DNA of 64,000 nt from Caballeronia peredens (GTDB taxonomy: Bacteria; Pseudomonadota; Gammaproteobacteria; Burkholderiales; Burkholderiaceae). Made by a program: the position numbers and the translations under genes. Of the stretch, positions 8,747 through 17,128 are shown piece by piece. The stretch is from positions 62,001-126,000 of the forward strand of contig FCOH02000016.1 in NCBI GenBank assembly GCA_001544595.2. The letters are read 5' to 3'. Below the pieces are notes generated by a model. That model made no database searches. It saw only the letters and a list, made by a program, of their open reading frames with translations, and was not told where the DNA came from. The number at the start of each line of letters is the position of its first letter. Position 1 is the stretch's first letter.

Positions 8747-10045
8747 TCAGTCGAGCGGCGCCGAACGCAGGTTGCTCACCTGTTGCGGCGACACCGGCGT
8801 GCCGTGGTTGCCCCACGACATACGGATATACGTGACGACTGCGGCCACTTCCGTATCCGACAGCGCCTGCGCGAACGGCGGCATGCCGTGCGGCATCGGA
8901 TTGCCGCCCGTGCTCGGCGGATAACCGCCGTTGAGCGTCATGCGGATCGGGTTGACGGCCGAAGGCATCTGGATCGACTGATTGTTGGCGAGCGGCGGAT
9001 AAGCGGGCGGCTTGCCGAGACCGTTCTCCTGGTGACACTTCGCGCAGTTCTCGGTGTACACCTTCTTGCCGAGCGTGAGCAGTTCGCCGCCGAACTTGTC
9101 GGACGTCTCGAGCTGCATGACTTCGGGCGCTTCCTTCTTCTGCGGAATCGACTTGAGATACGTCGAGATCGCGTTGATGTCGCCGTCGGTCATGTACTGC
9201 AGGCTGTTGTGCACAACTTCGGCCATCGGGCCGAACACCGCGCCGCGCTGCGACACGCCGGTCTTCAGCAGGTCGTTGATGTCCTTCAGGTCCCAGTCGC
9301 CCAGGCCCGCTTCCTTGTTCGACGTGAGCGACGGTGCGTACCAGTTCTGCAGCGGAATCAGGCCGCCGGCGAAGGCCGCCGAGCTGACCGGGCCGCCCAT
9401 CGCGTTGATCGACGTGTGGCACATGCCGCAATGGCCGAGGCCTTCGACCAGATACGCACCGCGGTTCCATTCGACCGACTTGGTCGGATCCGGCTTGTAC
9501 TCGCCTTCGCTGAAGAACAGCGTGCGCCAGCCGATCAGCAGATTGCGGTTGTTGAACGGGAAGCGCAGTTCATGCGGACGGCTCGGCTCGTTGACCGGCG
9601 TGACCGAGCGCAGATACGCGTAGATCGCGTCGGAGTCGGCGCGCGTGACCTTCGTGTAGCTCGTGAACGGGAAGCCCGGATACAGCAGCGAACCGTCTTT
9701 CGAGCGGCCCGTGTGCATCGCGCGATAGAAGTCGTCGGAGGTCCACTTGCCGATGCCGTATTGATCGTCCGGCGTGATGTTCGGCGTGAACATGGTGCCG
9801 AAGGGCGTGGCCATCGGCAGGCCGCCTGCGAATTCCTTGCCGCCGCGCACCGTGTGGCACGCGATACAGTCGCCCGCGCGGGCGAGATATTCGCCTTGCT
9901 TGATGAGCGCGGCCTTGTCGGCCGGCGTCGCCGCGACGGCGCCGCCCGAATGCAGATTGTCGCCGCCCGACCAGAGGACGGCACCGGCTGCGACGGCTGC
10001 CACCACGACAGCCGAGGAAAGTGCGAACAGGGACTTGCGTTTCAT
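8747..10045 (-). CDS. three-haem cytochrome c, dehydrogenase electron-acceptor type
   Basis: A 432-residue periplasmic protein with a signal anchor (about residues 7-26). It has three CXXCH haem-c sites: C60-H64 (CIACH), C206-H210 (CGMCH) and C334-H338 (CAKCH). Three cytochrome domains of about 130 residues match subunit II of membrane alcohol, aldehyde or gluconate dehydrogenases, which pass electrons from a periplasmic dehydrogenase to ubiquinone or an oxidase. No dehydrogenase catalytic gene lies nearby, so the partner is unknown. It follows the two-haem cytochrome by 21 nt, clearly one transcript. A GGAG lies 12 nt upstream of the ATG. Confidence 0.9.
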   Translation of the reverse strand: MKRKSLFALSSAVVVAAVAAGAVLWSGGDNLHSGGAVAATPADKAALIKQGEYLARAGDCIACHTVRGGKEFAGGLPMATPFGTMFTPNITPDDQYGIGKWTSDDFYRAMHTGRSKDGSLLYPGFPFTSYTKVTRADSDAIYAYLRSVTPVNEPSRPHELRFPFNNRNLLIGWRTLFFSEGEYKPDPTKSVEWNRGAYLVEGLGHCGMCHTSINAMGGPVSSAAFAGGLIPLQNWYAPSLTSNKEAGLGDWDLKDINDLLKTGVSQRGAVFGPMAEVVHNSLQYMTDGDINAISTYLKSIPQKKEAPEVMQLETSDKFGGELLTLGKKVYTENCAKCHQENGLGKPPAYPPLANNQSIQMPSAVNPIRMTLNGGYPPSTGGNPMPHGMPPFAQALSDTEVAAVVTYIRMSWGNHGTPVSPQQVSNLRSAPLD

Positions 10046-10066
10046 TATGTTGTCGCTCCAGACGCC

Positions 10067-10801
10067 TTATTGCGGTTCGCTGCCGCACTGGAGCGGCATC
10101 TTCAACGAGCCAGCGGGCGCGGGCACCGGGTTGGCGGGGGCTTGTTGCGTGGAGAGCCAGGCGGCGACGGCGGTCACGTCGTCGTCCGTCAGGCGCGAGG
10201 CGATCTGCTGCATGCAGTCAGGCGCTTTCGCGTGGCGCGTGCCCGACTTCCATGCGCCGACTTGCGCGCTGATGTAGTCCGAATGCAGGCCGACGAGACC
10301 CGGGATGGCCGGCTGCATGCCGGTCAGGCCCTTGCCGTGACAGGCGGCGCATGCGGGAATGTTTTTCGATGTGTCGCCGTTGAGCACGATCTGCTGGCCG
10401 CGCGCGAGCGTGCTGGCCGAAACATTCGATTTGGCGGGCGCCGGATACGGCGGACGCTGATTCGAGAAGTACGTCGCGATCTGATGAAGATAATCGTCCG
10501 AGAGATACGTGACGAGGTAGTTCATCGGCGGATACTTGCGCCGGCCTTCGCGGAAATTCTGGAGCTGGTTGTACAGATAGTCGGCAGGTTTGCCGGCAAG
10601 ACGCGGGAAGTAGTCGTTGTCCGTGCCTTCACCGTGAACGCCGTGGCACGCCGTGCAGCCTTGCACGCGCGCGGCCATCGTGTCGGGGGCGATCGGCTGG
10701 TTTTGCGCCTGCGCGGCGGAGCTGAACACGCCGGCGCCGCCTACCAGAGCCGAGGCGAAAGCCAAAGCGAGCAGCGGACGAAAAATGCGTCTTGAAAACA
10801 C
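10067..10801 (-). CDS. two-haem cytochrome c (c4-like)
   Basis: A 244-residue exported protein with a signal peptide ending near AQAQ (about residue 33). It has two CXXCH sites, CTACH in the first half and CAACH in the second, in two related domains of about 100 residues, the plan of cytochrome c4. It acts as a periplasmic electron carrier. I take GTG 10801 as start because GGAG stands 6 nt before it. An in-frame ATG four codons earlier (10813) lacks a ribosome binding site. It is the first gene of the pair with the three-haem cytochrome, giving a five-haem electron-transfer module. Confidence 0.85.
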   Translation of the reverse strand: MFSRRIFRPLLALAFASALVGGAGVFSSAAQAQNQPIAPDTMAARVQGCTACHGVHGEGTDNDYFPRLAGKPADYLYNQLQNFREGRRKYPPMNYLVTYLSDDYLHQIATYFSNQRPPYPAPAKSNVSASTLARGQQIVLNGDTSKNIPACAACHGKGLTGMQPAIPGLVGLHSDYISAQVGAWKSGTRHAKAPDCMQQIASRLTDDDVTAVAAWLSTQQAPANPVPAPAGSLKMPLQCGSEPQ

Positions 10802-10813
10802 GCGACACTCCAT

Positions 10814-11265
10814 GAAATTCGGGGACCTGCCGAGCTTCGTGCGGCTCGGTGCGAAGGTGGCGAACCACGGCCACGCAAGGGGCGATGGGTGGCGGACCAC
10901 GGCCACGGCGGCTCGACGAGCCTCTGATGCGACGCGGCATTCTATCATCGATGCATGATGATGACTATTTGACACAATCTCGCTCTAAGTCCCGTTGCAG
11001 CGCTTTCGCGACAATATGCCGCGCGGCTGTTGACCGCTCGCTGAGAACCTCTTTGTCTCTCGACAAAGCGTCGACGCGATCCGGCATGCATCCCTCGTGT
11101 TCAAGCAGTTTCGGAAGCGACCGGCGAAAGATCAAGGCGTTTCGCTCGCAATCGATGCTGTGCTGCACCGTACGCGCCCGCGTCGCGCTTCGTTTAGACT
11201 CCGCAGATTTTCTCCGACGAGCATCGCCCGGCCAGGGACATCGTTTCCGCGGCCGATTCTTCGAC
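10814..11265. other. intergenic region between divergent cytochrome and copD genes
   Basis: About 450 bases, less GC-rich than the flanks. A 40-codon minus-strand frame (10965-11087, starting MPDRVDALSR) is present but has no ribosome binding site I trust, so I do not call it a gene. Promoters for both flanking genes must lie here. I see no strong consensus. Confidence 0.45.
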
Positions 11266-12198
11266 ATGAGTGACGATTCCCTCTGGTTTGCGCAAACCGG
11301 CTTCGCGGCACTGGCGGACATCGCGTTCGCCTGCGTGCTCGGCGCCTCGATGCTCGACGCCTGGCTCCGGGGCGAACAGGCGTTCGCGGCCGTTTCGCCC
11401 GCGCGGCACGGTTTCCAGCGCGCGCGGCGTAGCGCAATAATCGCGGCGATCGTGCTGCTGCTTTGCAACTTCGCGTCGCTCTGGCTGCAGTCGATGGCGA
11501 TGAGCGGTGCGCCGGTGCTGGAGGCGGGCGCGTCGCTGTGGCTCGTCGCGACGGGCACGCATGCGGGCGTCGGCTGGTCGGTCGCGTTGGCGGGCAGCGC
11601 ACTGTTGCTGCTGGCGTGTGCGTCCGGCGGCGGCCCGCGTGCCGCGTCGTCGCGCGGCTTCGCGATCGTAGCCGTGCTGATCGTCGCGGCGGGCAAGTCG
11701 GCGATCGGTCACGCAGCCGATGCCGGCGCGTTCTCCGTCGCCGAAATGGTTCAGGCGCTGCATCTGCTCGCGACGGGCGCGTGGGGCGGCATCGTCATCG
11801 CGGGGGCGGTCGTGTTGCCGGCGCTGGATACGTCGATGGCGCGGGCCTCGCTGATTCGCATCGTCGTGCGCATGTCGCGTGCGGCGACGATTGCGCTGGC
11901 GTTCGTCGTCGCGACGGGCGCGTTCAACGCGTGGCGCGGCACCGGCGGCTCGCCCGCGGTGCTGGGCGCGAGCGCATGGGGTCAGGTGTTGCTCGTGAAA
12001 CTCGCTCTGATCGCGCTGGCGCTGGCGTTCGGCGCGCTGAACCGCTGGTCGGCGCTGCCGCGCCTGCAACGCAGCGCATCGACGACGGACGCGCACACGG
12101 TCATCAACGTGATGCGCGTCGAAGCCGTGTTGATGGCGGGCGTGTTCGTGGCGGCCGCGGTGTTGTCGCACAGCGTGCCGGGCGCCGCGTCCGGATGA
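11266..12198 (+). CDS. CopD-family membrane protein
   Basis: A 310-residue inner-membrane protein with about eight hydrophobic segments. The C-terminal half (about 150-305), with VAEMVQALHLLATGAWGG, FNAWRG and LLVKLALIALALAFGALNRW, matches the copper resistance D (CopD/PcoD) domain, which moves copper across the inner membrane. The His in QALHLLATG and the LNR segment are family marks. No copC precedes it. Start ATG 11266 (MSDDSLWFAQ) fits the first membrane helix. Codons upstream are open but not protein-like. Confidence 0.8.
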   Translation: MSDDSLWFAQTGFAALADIAFACVLGASMLDAWLRGEQAFAAVSPARHGFQRARRSAIIAAIVLLLCNFASLWLQSMAMSGAPVLEAGASLWLVATGTHAGVGWSVALAGSALLLLACASGGGPRAASSRGFAIVAVLIVAAGKSAIGHAADAGAFSVAEMVQALHLLATGAWGGIVIAGAVVLPALDTSMARASLIRIVVRMSRAATIALAFVVATGAFNAWRGTGGSPAVLGASAWGQVLLVKLALIALALAFGALNRWSALPRLQRSASTTDAHTVINVMRVEAVLMAGVFVAAAVLSHSVPGAASG

Positions 12199-12245
12199 CG
12201 TCGGGGAACGATCAGGATGGCTAAGTCAGCGTTCGGGAAACGCGG

Positions 12246-12545
12246 TTACTCGTAGCCGAGCTTGTGACTGACGATCGGCGCGCAGAACAGCGCGACCGCG
12301 CAGCCGATCGCCTTGCCTTGCAACTCGACGAAGGCCGTGTGCGAATCGGCGACGAACATCACTTCGAGTAATTGCGGCAGGCAGAACACCGCCGCCGCCG
12401 CGATGAACCAGCGCGTCACGACCGAAATGCGCCAGCCGTGCTGTGCGCCGAGCCCCGCGGCGACCACGCGCGCCACGCCTAATGCCACGAGCGACCCGAC
12501 CGCCAGCTGGGCACGGACGTATTCATCGGGAAGGACATGCCACAT
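12246..12545 (-). CDS. small membrane protein, unknown
   Basis: A 99-residue protein starting MWHVLPDEYV with three hydrophobic segments (about residues 14-32, 43-62 and 72-88). It is likely an inner-membrane protein. No family is recognised. The start at 12545 is placed at the first Met that leaves a normal N-terminus; a longer reading to 12590 adds a charged tail without a ribosome binding site. It is convergent with the CopD-like gene and 114 nt downstream of panB on the same strand. Confidence 0.6.
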   Translation of the reverse strand: MWHVLPDEYVRAQLAVGSLVALGVARVVAAGLGAQHGWRISVVTRWFIAAAAVFCLPQLLEVMFVADSHTAFVELQGKAIGCAVALFCAPIVSHKLGYE

Positions 12546-12659
12546 GATGTTTTCTCGCTCTTTTTCTGGTGACTTTTGGCAAGGATACACGCAAGAAGAT
12601 CGCCATTATGTACGAGAAAACGCAGTTGCGAGCAAGCGCCACCGGCGCCCCGCCCGCCG

Positions 12660-13475
12660 TCAGAAGGTATGTTCGGGACCGGGAAAGCTGCCGTCCTTCA
12701 CCGCGCGCACGTAGGCTTCGATGCCCGCAAAAATGCTCGGCTGCCCTTGCATGAAATCCTTGACGAAGCGCGGCCGCTTGCCGTGGAAGATGCCGAGCAT
12801 GTCGTGCAGCACGAGCACCTGCCCCGAGCAGTCGATGCCCGCGCCGATGCCGATCGTCGGAATGGCCAGCGTCTGCGTGACGTCGCGCGCGAGCAGGGTC
12901 GGCACCGCTTCGATCACGATCAGCTGCGCGCCCGCTTCCTGCAGCGCGAGGGCGTCGCGTTTCATCTGTTCGGCCGCAGCTTCCGACTTGCCCTGCACCT
13001 TGAAGCCGCCGAACGCGTGCACCGACTGCGGCGTGAGCCCGACATGCCCGCACACCGGAATCGAGCGCTCGACGAGAAAGCGCACCGTCTCCGCGAGCCA
13101 TTCGCCGCCTTCGATCTTGACCATCTGCGCGCCGGCGCGCATCAGCCGCACGGCGTGCGCGTAGGTTTCCTCCTTCGAGCCGATTGTGCCGAACGGCATG
13201 TCCGCGACGATCAGCGCGCTGCGGTTGCCGCGCGCCACCGACGCCGTGTGATACGCGATGTCGTCGAGCGTGACGGGCAGTGTGGTGCCGTGTCCTTGCA
13301 GCACATTGCCGAGCGAATCGCCGATCAGCAAGACATCGACGCCCGCGCGTTCGAGCAGCGCGGCGAAGCTCGCGTCGTAGCACGTCAGCATCGCGATGCG
13401 CTCGCCTGCCTCGCGCATGGCCTGGAGCTTGGGGACGGTGACCGTCGCGCGATTCGTTTCCTGCAGATACGTCAT
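12660..13475 (-). CDS. panB: 3-methyl-2-oxobutanoate hydroxymethyltransferase PanB
   Basis: A 271-residue cytosolic enzyme of pantothenate (CoA) synthesis that transfers a hydroxymethyl group from 5,10-methylene-THF to alpha-ketoisovalerate, giving ketopantoate. Family marks: MLTCYDASFA, GDSLGNVLQGH, ADMPFG, KIEGG, VCGHVGLTPQ, IGIGAGIDCSGQ and the C-terminal FVKDF. Length is normal. It is the last gene of the block running hda to panB and lies 40 nt after the deoxynucleoside kinase. Its folate-dependent chemistry fits the nearby folK. Confidence 0.96.
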   Translation of the reverse strand: MTYLQETNRATVTVPKLQAMREAGERIAMLTCYDASFAALLERAGVDVLLIGDSLGNVLQGHGTTLPVTLDDIAYHTASVARGNRSALIVADMPFGTIGSKEETYAHAVRLMRAGAQMVKIEGGEWLAETVRFLVERSIPVCGHVGLTPQSVHAFGGFKVQGKSEAAAEQMKRDALALQEAGAQLIVIEAVPTLLARDVTQTLAIPTIGIGAGIDCSGQVLVLHDMLGIFHGKRPRFVKDFMQGQPSIFAGIEAYVRAVKDGSFPGPEHTF

Positions 13476-13515
13476 GATCGTTTCACTGGAGAGTGCGTGA
13501 GCCTGAAGGATATGT

Positions 13516-14196
13516 TCAGGCCGACACGCCTTTGACAAAGAATTCCTTGCGTCCGCGCATCGTCTCGATGCGCTCGACGAGTAGGGCGAGATCCTCATCC
13601 GACGCGAGCGGATTCAGATGTTCCGCGTTCACGGTGAGCAGCGGCGTCGCGTCGTAGTGATAGAAGAACTCGTTGTAGGCGTCGCACAGCGCACGCAGAT
13701 ACGAGTCCGAGATTTGCAGTTCCATCGGCAGCGCGCGTTTCTGGATGCGCGAAAACAGCACTTCCGGACTCGCCTGCAAGTAGATGACGAGATCGGGCGC
13801 GGGCCCGTGCGCATGGATGCGGCCGGCCACGTCGCGGTACAGCGCGAACTCGTCGTCGGGCAGCGTGAGGCGCGCGAACAGTTCGCTCTTCTGCGTGACG
13901 AAGTCCGTCATCAGCGACGCGCCGGTCGTTGCGATATCCGCCGCTTCCCGCGCCTGCGACGCACGCTGCAACGCGAACGCGAGTTGCGTCGCGAGTGCGT
14001 GGCGCGTGGTGTCGCGATAGAAGCGTTCGAGAAACGGATTGTCCTGCGGGCGTTCGAACAGCGTGCGCATCGACCAGCGTTCGGCGAGCAGCGTCGCGAG
14101 CGTGGTCTTGCCGACGCCGATCGGACCTTCGATCGCGATGTAACGGTGCGGCGGGCGCAGTTGCGGCGCGGTGACGGTCAGTGGCGGAACGCTCAT
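13516..14196 (-). CDS. deoxynucleoside kinase (deoxyadenosine/deoxyguanosine kinase type)
   Basis: A 226-residue nucleotide-salvage enzyme. It has a P-loop GPIGVGKTT (about 24-32), a FERPQDNPFLERFYRD segment, the lid-like region FARLTLPDDEFALYRD, and DLVIYLQASPEVLFSRIQKR, all typical of the deoxynucleoside kinase family that phosphorylates deoxynucleosides with ATP. Its start overlaps the folK stop as ATGA, so translation is coupled. The base specificity (dA, dG or other) cannot be read from sequence. Confidence 0.88.
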   Translation of the reverse strand: MSVPPLTVTAPQLRPPHRYIAIEGPIGVGKTTLATLLAERWSMRTLFERPQDNPFLERFYRDTTRHALATQLAFALQRASQAREAADIATTGASLMTDFVTQKSELFARLTLPDDEFALYRDVAGRIHAHGPAPDLVIYLQASPEVLFSRIQKRALPMELQISDSYLRALCDAYNEFFYHYDATPLLTVNAEHLNPLASDEDLALLVERIETMRGRKEFFVKGVSA

Positions 14197-14747
14197 CGGC
14201 AATCTGTCTTGTTGGAAGGGGCGGAAGCTGGCTCGGCCGCGCGCGCCGGCGAGCCTGCCATGCACTGGCAACTGGCGACCTTCTCGATGCGCTGATCGGC
14301 GACGCCCGCGAGCAACGCATCCGCGCGGCCGCGTTGCGGAAGAATGAGTTCGGGCTCGAGTTCGACGAGCGGCACGAGCACGAAGGCGCGTTCGGTCATG
14401 CGCGGATGCGGCACGACGAGATCCGCTTCGTCGATGCTCGATGCGCCGTACAGCAGGATGTCGAGATCGAGCGTGCGCGGCGCATTGCGATACGGACGCT
14501 CGCGGCCGAACTGTTCCTCGATGCCGTGGCACAAACGCAGCAGCGCGCGCGCGGGCAGGCTCGTTTCGAGCTTGACGACGCAGTTGAAGTAGTCGTCGCC
14601 GGAAGCGTCGATCGGCGCGGTGCGGTAAAGGCTCGATTTCGCGAGCACGGTGATCGTGTGCTGCTGGGCGAGACACACGACTGCGTCTTTCAGGGTCTGG
14701 CGCGCATCGCCGAGATTCGCTCCCAGGCCCAGATAAGCAATCGTCAT
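14193..14747 (-). CDS. folK: 2-amino-4-hydroxy-6-hydroxymethyldihydropteridine diphosphokinase FolK
   Basis: A 184-residue folate enzyme that pyrophosphorylates 6-hydroxymethyl-dihydropterin. Marks: MTIAYLGLGANLGD at the N-terminus, SSLYRTAPID, ERPYRNAPRTLDLDILLYG (the pterin/ATP signature) and VVPHPRMTERAFVLVPL. About 25 residues at the C-terminus are an Ala/Ser tail beyond the usual fold. Start 14747 is placed at the family N-terminus. It overlaps the kinase start by 4 nt and lies 86 nt after pcnB. Confidence 0.95.
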   Translation of the reverse strand: MTIAYLGLGANLGDARQTLKDAVVCLAQQHTITVLAKSSLYRTAPIDASGDDYFNCVVKLETSLPARALLRLCHGIEEQFGRERPYRNAPRTLDLDILLYGASSIDEADLVVPHPRMTERAFVLVPLVELEPELILPQRGRADALLAGVADQRIEKVASCQCMAGSPARAAEPASAPSNKTDCR

Positions 14748-14833
14748 GGCAAGAGTCCTACGCTCGGGTTGCAGCGAAGCGCGAAGCCGCAGGAATGCGG
14801 CATCGCTCCTGGCTACTGTAACCAAAACCGGCT

Positions 14834-16438
14834 TTATTCGTCGTCCGCGTCGTTCGCGTGATCCGTGTCACTGCGCTTGCGTGTCTCGCCCGATACGGCG
14901 TCTGCACCGTCGCTCGATTCCGCTTGCGCGCCGGGTGCGGCGGCATCGCCCGCGCGACGCTTCGAATTGCTGCGTCGCCGCCGCTTCTTCGGGCCACTGC
15001 GTTCCTTGCCGCCTTGCGTGAGCAGTTCTTCACGCGCGGCGTGGTCGGCGTTGACGAAGTCCGTCCACCACTGACCGATGGCTGCATCGAGTTCACCCGA
15101 TTCGCAGCGCAGTAGCAGGAAATCATACCCCGCTCTGAATCTTTGGTGTTCCAGCAGCTTCAGCGCGCCGCGGCCACGCTTTTCCAGCCGGTGCTGAAGC
15201 CCCCAGATCTCGCGCATGTCCGACGAGAAGCGCTTGTGGATGGCCAGTTTCTCGGTCTGCATGTCGAGGACGTCGTCCATCGCGCGATGCAGGGCGGGCA
15301 CCGGGTAGTCGCCGTTCGCCGTGAATTGCTGCCAGCGCGTCTGCACGTCATGCCACAACAAGGTGGCGAACAGAAAGCCCGGCGAAACCGGTTTGCCCGC
15401 ACGCACGCGCTCGTCCGTGCTCGTGAGCGCAAGCGTGACGAACTTCTCGCCGTGCGGCTGCTCGAGCACGACATCGAGCAAAGGCAACACGCCATGATGC
15501 AGGCCTTCCTGACGCAGCCGCGTGAGGCACGCGAGCGCGTGTCCCGACAGCAGCAGCTTCAGCATTTCGTCGAACAGCCGCGCCGCCGGCACGTTGTTCA
15601 TCAGGTCGGCGAGTTCCTTGATCGGCGCGCGCGTGGCTTCGTCGATCTCGAAGCCGAGCTTCGCCGCGAAACGCACGACGCGCAGCATGCGCACCGGGTC
15701 TTCGCGGTAGCGCGTGGCCGGGTCGCCGATCATGCGCAGCAGACGCGCGCGGATATCGGCCATGCCGTCGTGATAGTCCAGCACGGTTTGCGTGGCCGGA
15801 TCGTAGTACATCGCGTTGATGGTGAAATCGCGGCGCGTGGCGTCCTCGTGCTGCTCGCCCCAGACGTTGTCGCGCAGCACGCGCCCGCTCGCATCGACGG
15901 CGTGCGTGCGATGGTCCAGCTCGCCGCGTTTGTAGCGGCGCGGCGCTTCGGCGACGGGCGCAGGCTCGGGCGCGGGCGTATCCACGAGTGCGCGAAACGT
16001 CGAAGTCTCGATGATCTCCTGGCCGAACTGCACGTGCACGATCTGAAAGCGCCGCCCGATGATGCGCGCGCGGCGAAAGAGCTTCTGCACCTGATCGGGC
16101 GTTGCATCGGTGGCGACGTCGAAGTCTTTCGGCGCGACGCCCAGCAGCAGGTCGCGCACCGCGCCGCCGACGATGAACGCGCGATGCCCCGCCTGCTGCA
16201 GGCCGTCGGTCACGCGCACGGCGTTCTTCGAGATCAGCGACGGATCGATGCCATGAATCTCCGACGCCAGGATGACCGGCACGTCCGGGTCGCGCTTCGC
16301 GGGCGCGGCGGCCTTCTTGCGCGTGCTCTTGCGGGCGGGTTTTGCGTCGGGGGCAGCCGCCGGATTCTCGTTGGCCGCGTCATCGACGGAATCGGCGCTT
16401 TCTTGCCCGAACAGCTTGCGGATGAGTTTTTTAATCAC
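14834..16438 (-). CDS. pcnB: poly(A) polymerase PcnB
   Basis: A 534-residue class II nucleotidyltransferase that adds 3' poly(A) tails to RNA and so promotes decay. It begins with GTG. A basic, disordered stretch (about 25-50) precedes the core: GGAVRDLLLG (91-100), then KDFDVAT (104-110) with the two catalytic Asp residues, then RRDFTINAMYYDP and ETSTFR. The C-terminus is again Lys/Arg-rich (KKRRRRSNSKRR), thought to bind RNA. Its GTG start overlaps the HAD gene stop by 8 nt (GTGATTAA), indicating translational coupling. Confidence 0.95.
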   Translation of the reverse strand: MIKKLIRKLFGQESADSVDDAANENPAAAPDAKPARKSTRKKAAAPAKRDPDVPVILASEIHGIDPSLISKNAVRVTDGLQQAGHRAFIVGGAVRDLLLGVAPKDFDVATDATPDQVQKLFRRARIIGRRFQIVHVQFGQEIIETSTFRALVDTPAPEPAPVAEAPRRYKRGELDHRTHAVDASGRVLRDNVWGEQHEDATRRDFTINAMYYDPATQTVLDYHDGMADIRARLLRMIGDPATRYREDPVRMLRVVRFAAKLGFEIDEATRAPIKELADLMNNVPAARLFDEMLKLLLSGHALACLTRLRQEGLHHGVLPLLDVVLEQPHGEKFVTLALTSTDERVRAGKPVSPGFLFATLLWHDVQTRWQQFTANGDYPVPALHRAMDDVLDMQTEKLAIHKRFSSDMREIWGLQHRLEKRGRGALKLLEHQRFRAGYDFLLLRCESGELDAAIGQWWTDFVNADHAAREELLTQGGKERSGPKKRRRRSNSKRRAGDAAAPGAQAESSDGADAVSGETRKRSDTDHANDADDE

Positions 16439-17117
16439 GTGTGTCGAAGAGATTCAGGATGCGCCAGCCTCGGGCTTGCGCATGCGCGCGCAGGGTGTCG
16501 TCGGGATTGGTGGCGACGGGATCGGTGACGCGCTCGAGGAGCGGGATGTCGTTGTGCGAGTCGCTGTAGAAATAGCTGTGTCTGAAGTCGCCGAGCTGCT
16601 TGCCGAGCGACGCGAGCCATTGCTCGACGCGCACGATCTTGCCTTCGCGATAGCTCGGCGTGCCGGCCGGGCGGCCGGTGAACGCGCCTTGCGGATGATC
16701 GTCGACCGTTTCCACCTCGCACGCGATCAGCGTTTCGATGCCGAACGCTTCCGCGATCGGCGCGGTGATGAACGCGTTGGTCGCGGTGACGAGACAGCAG
16801 AGGTCGCCGTTGTCCTGATGCTCGCGCACGAGCGTGACCGCCGCCGGCACGATGCGCGGGTTGATCACCTCGCGCATGAACTGCGCGTGCCAGTCGGCGA
16901 GTTGTTCGCGCGAATATTTCGCGAGCGGCGCGAGCATGGCGTGCAGATAGGCGTTGATGTCGAGCACGCCCGCCTTGTAATCGGCGTAGAAGGCGTCGTT
17001 CTGGCGCGCGAAGGAATTCGCGTCGACGATGCCGAGTTTCACCATGAAGCGGCCCCATTCGTGGTCGCTGTCTGTGGGAATGAGCGTGTGATCGAGATCA
17101 AAGAGGGCGAGGTTCAT
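16431..17117 (-). CDS. HAD-superfamily phosphatase, subfamily IB (SerB/CicA-like)
   Basis: A 228-residue cytosolic HAD hydrolase. Motif I DLDHT holds the nucleophile Asp8 and the acid/base Asp10. TATNAF (about 111-116) is motif II, the Lys before the last block is motif III, and SDSHNDIPLL (about 185-194) is motif IV. The cap between motifs I and II is alpha-helical, as in phosphoserine-phosphatase-like HAD-IB enzymes. The substrate is unknown. It lies 11 nt after hda and overlaps pcnB, so it is inside the operon. Confidence 0.85.
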   Translation of the reverse strand: MNLALFDLDHTLIPTDSDHEWGRFMVKLGIVDANSFARQNDAFYADYKAGVLDINAYLHAMLAPLAKYSREQLADWHAQFMREVINPRIVPAAVTLVREHQDNGDLCCLVTATNAFITAPIAEAFGIETLIACEVETVDDHPQGAFTGRPAGTPSYREGKIVRVEQWLASLGKQLGDFRHSYFYSDSHNDIPLLERVTDPVATNPDDTLRAHAQARGWRILNLFDTRD

Positions 17118-17128
17118 GGGTGCGCATT

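Noticed and set aside
8726..10795. Plus-strand open frame of about 690 codons across both cytochrome genes
   Set aside because: It is antisense to two genes with signal peptides and five CXXCH sites. Its composition is typical of shadow frames.
10965..11087. Possible 40-codon minus-strand gene between the cytochrome and copD genes
   Set aside because: No trusted ribosome binding site and no recognisable feature. The frame is one of several open in this region.
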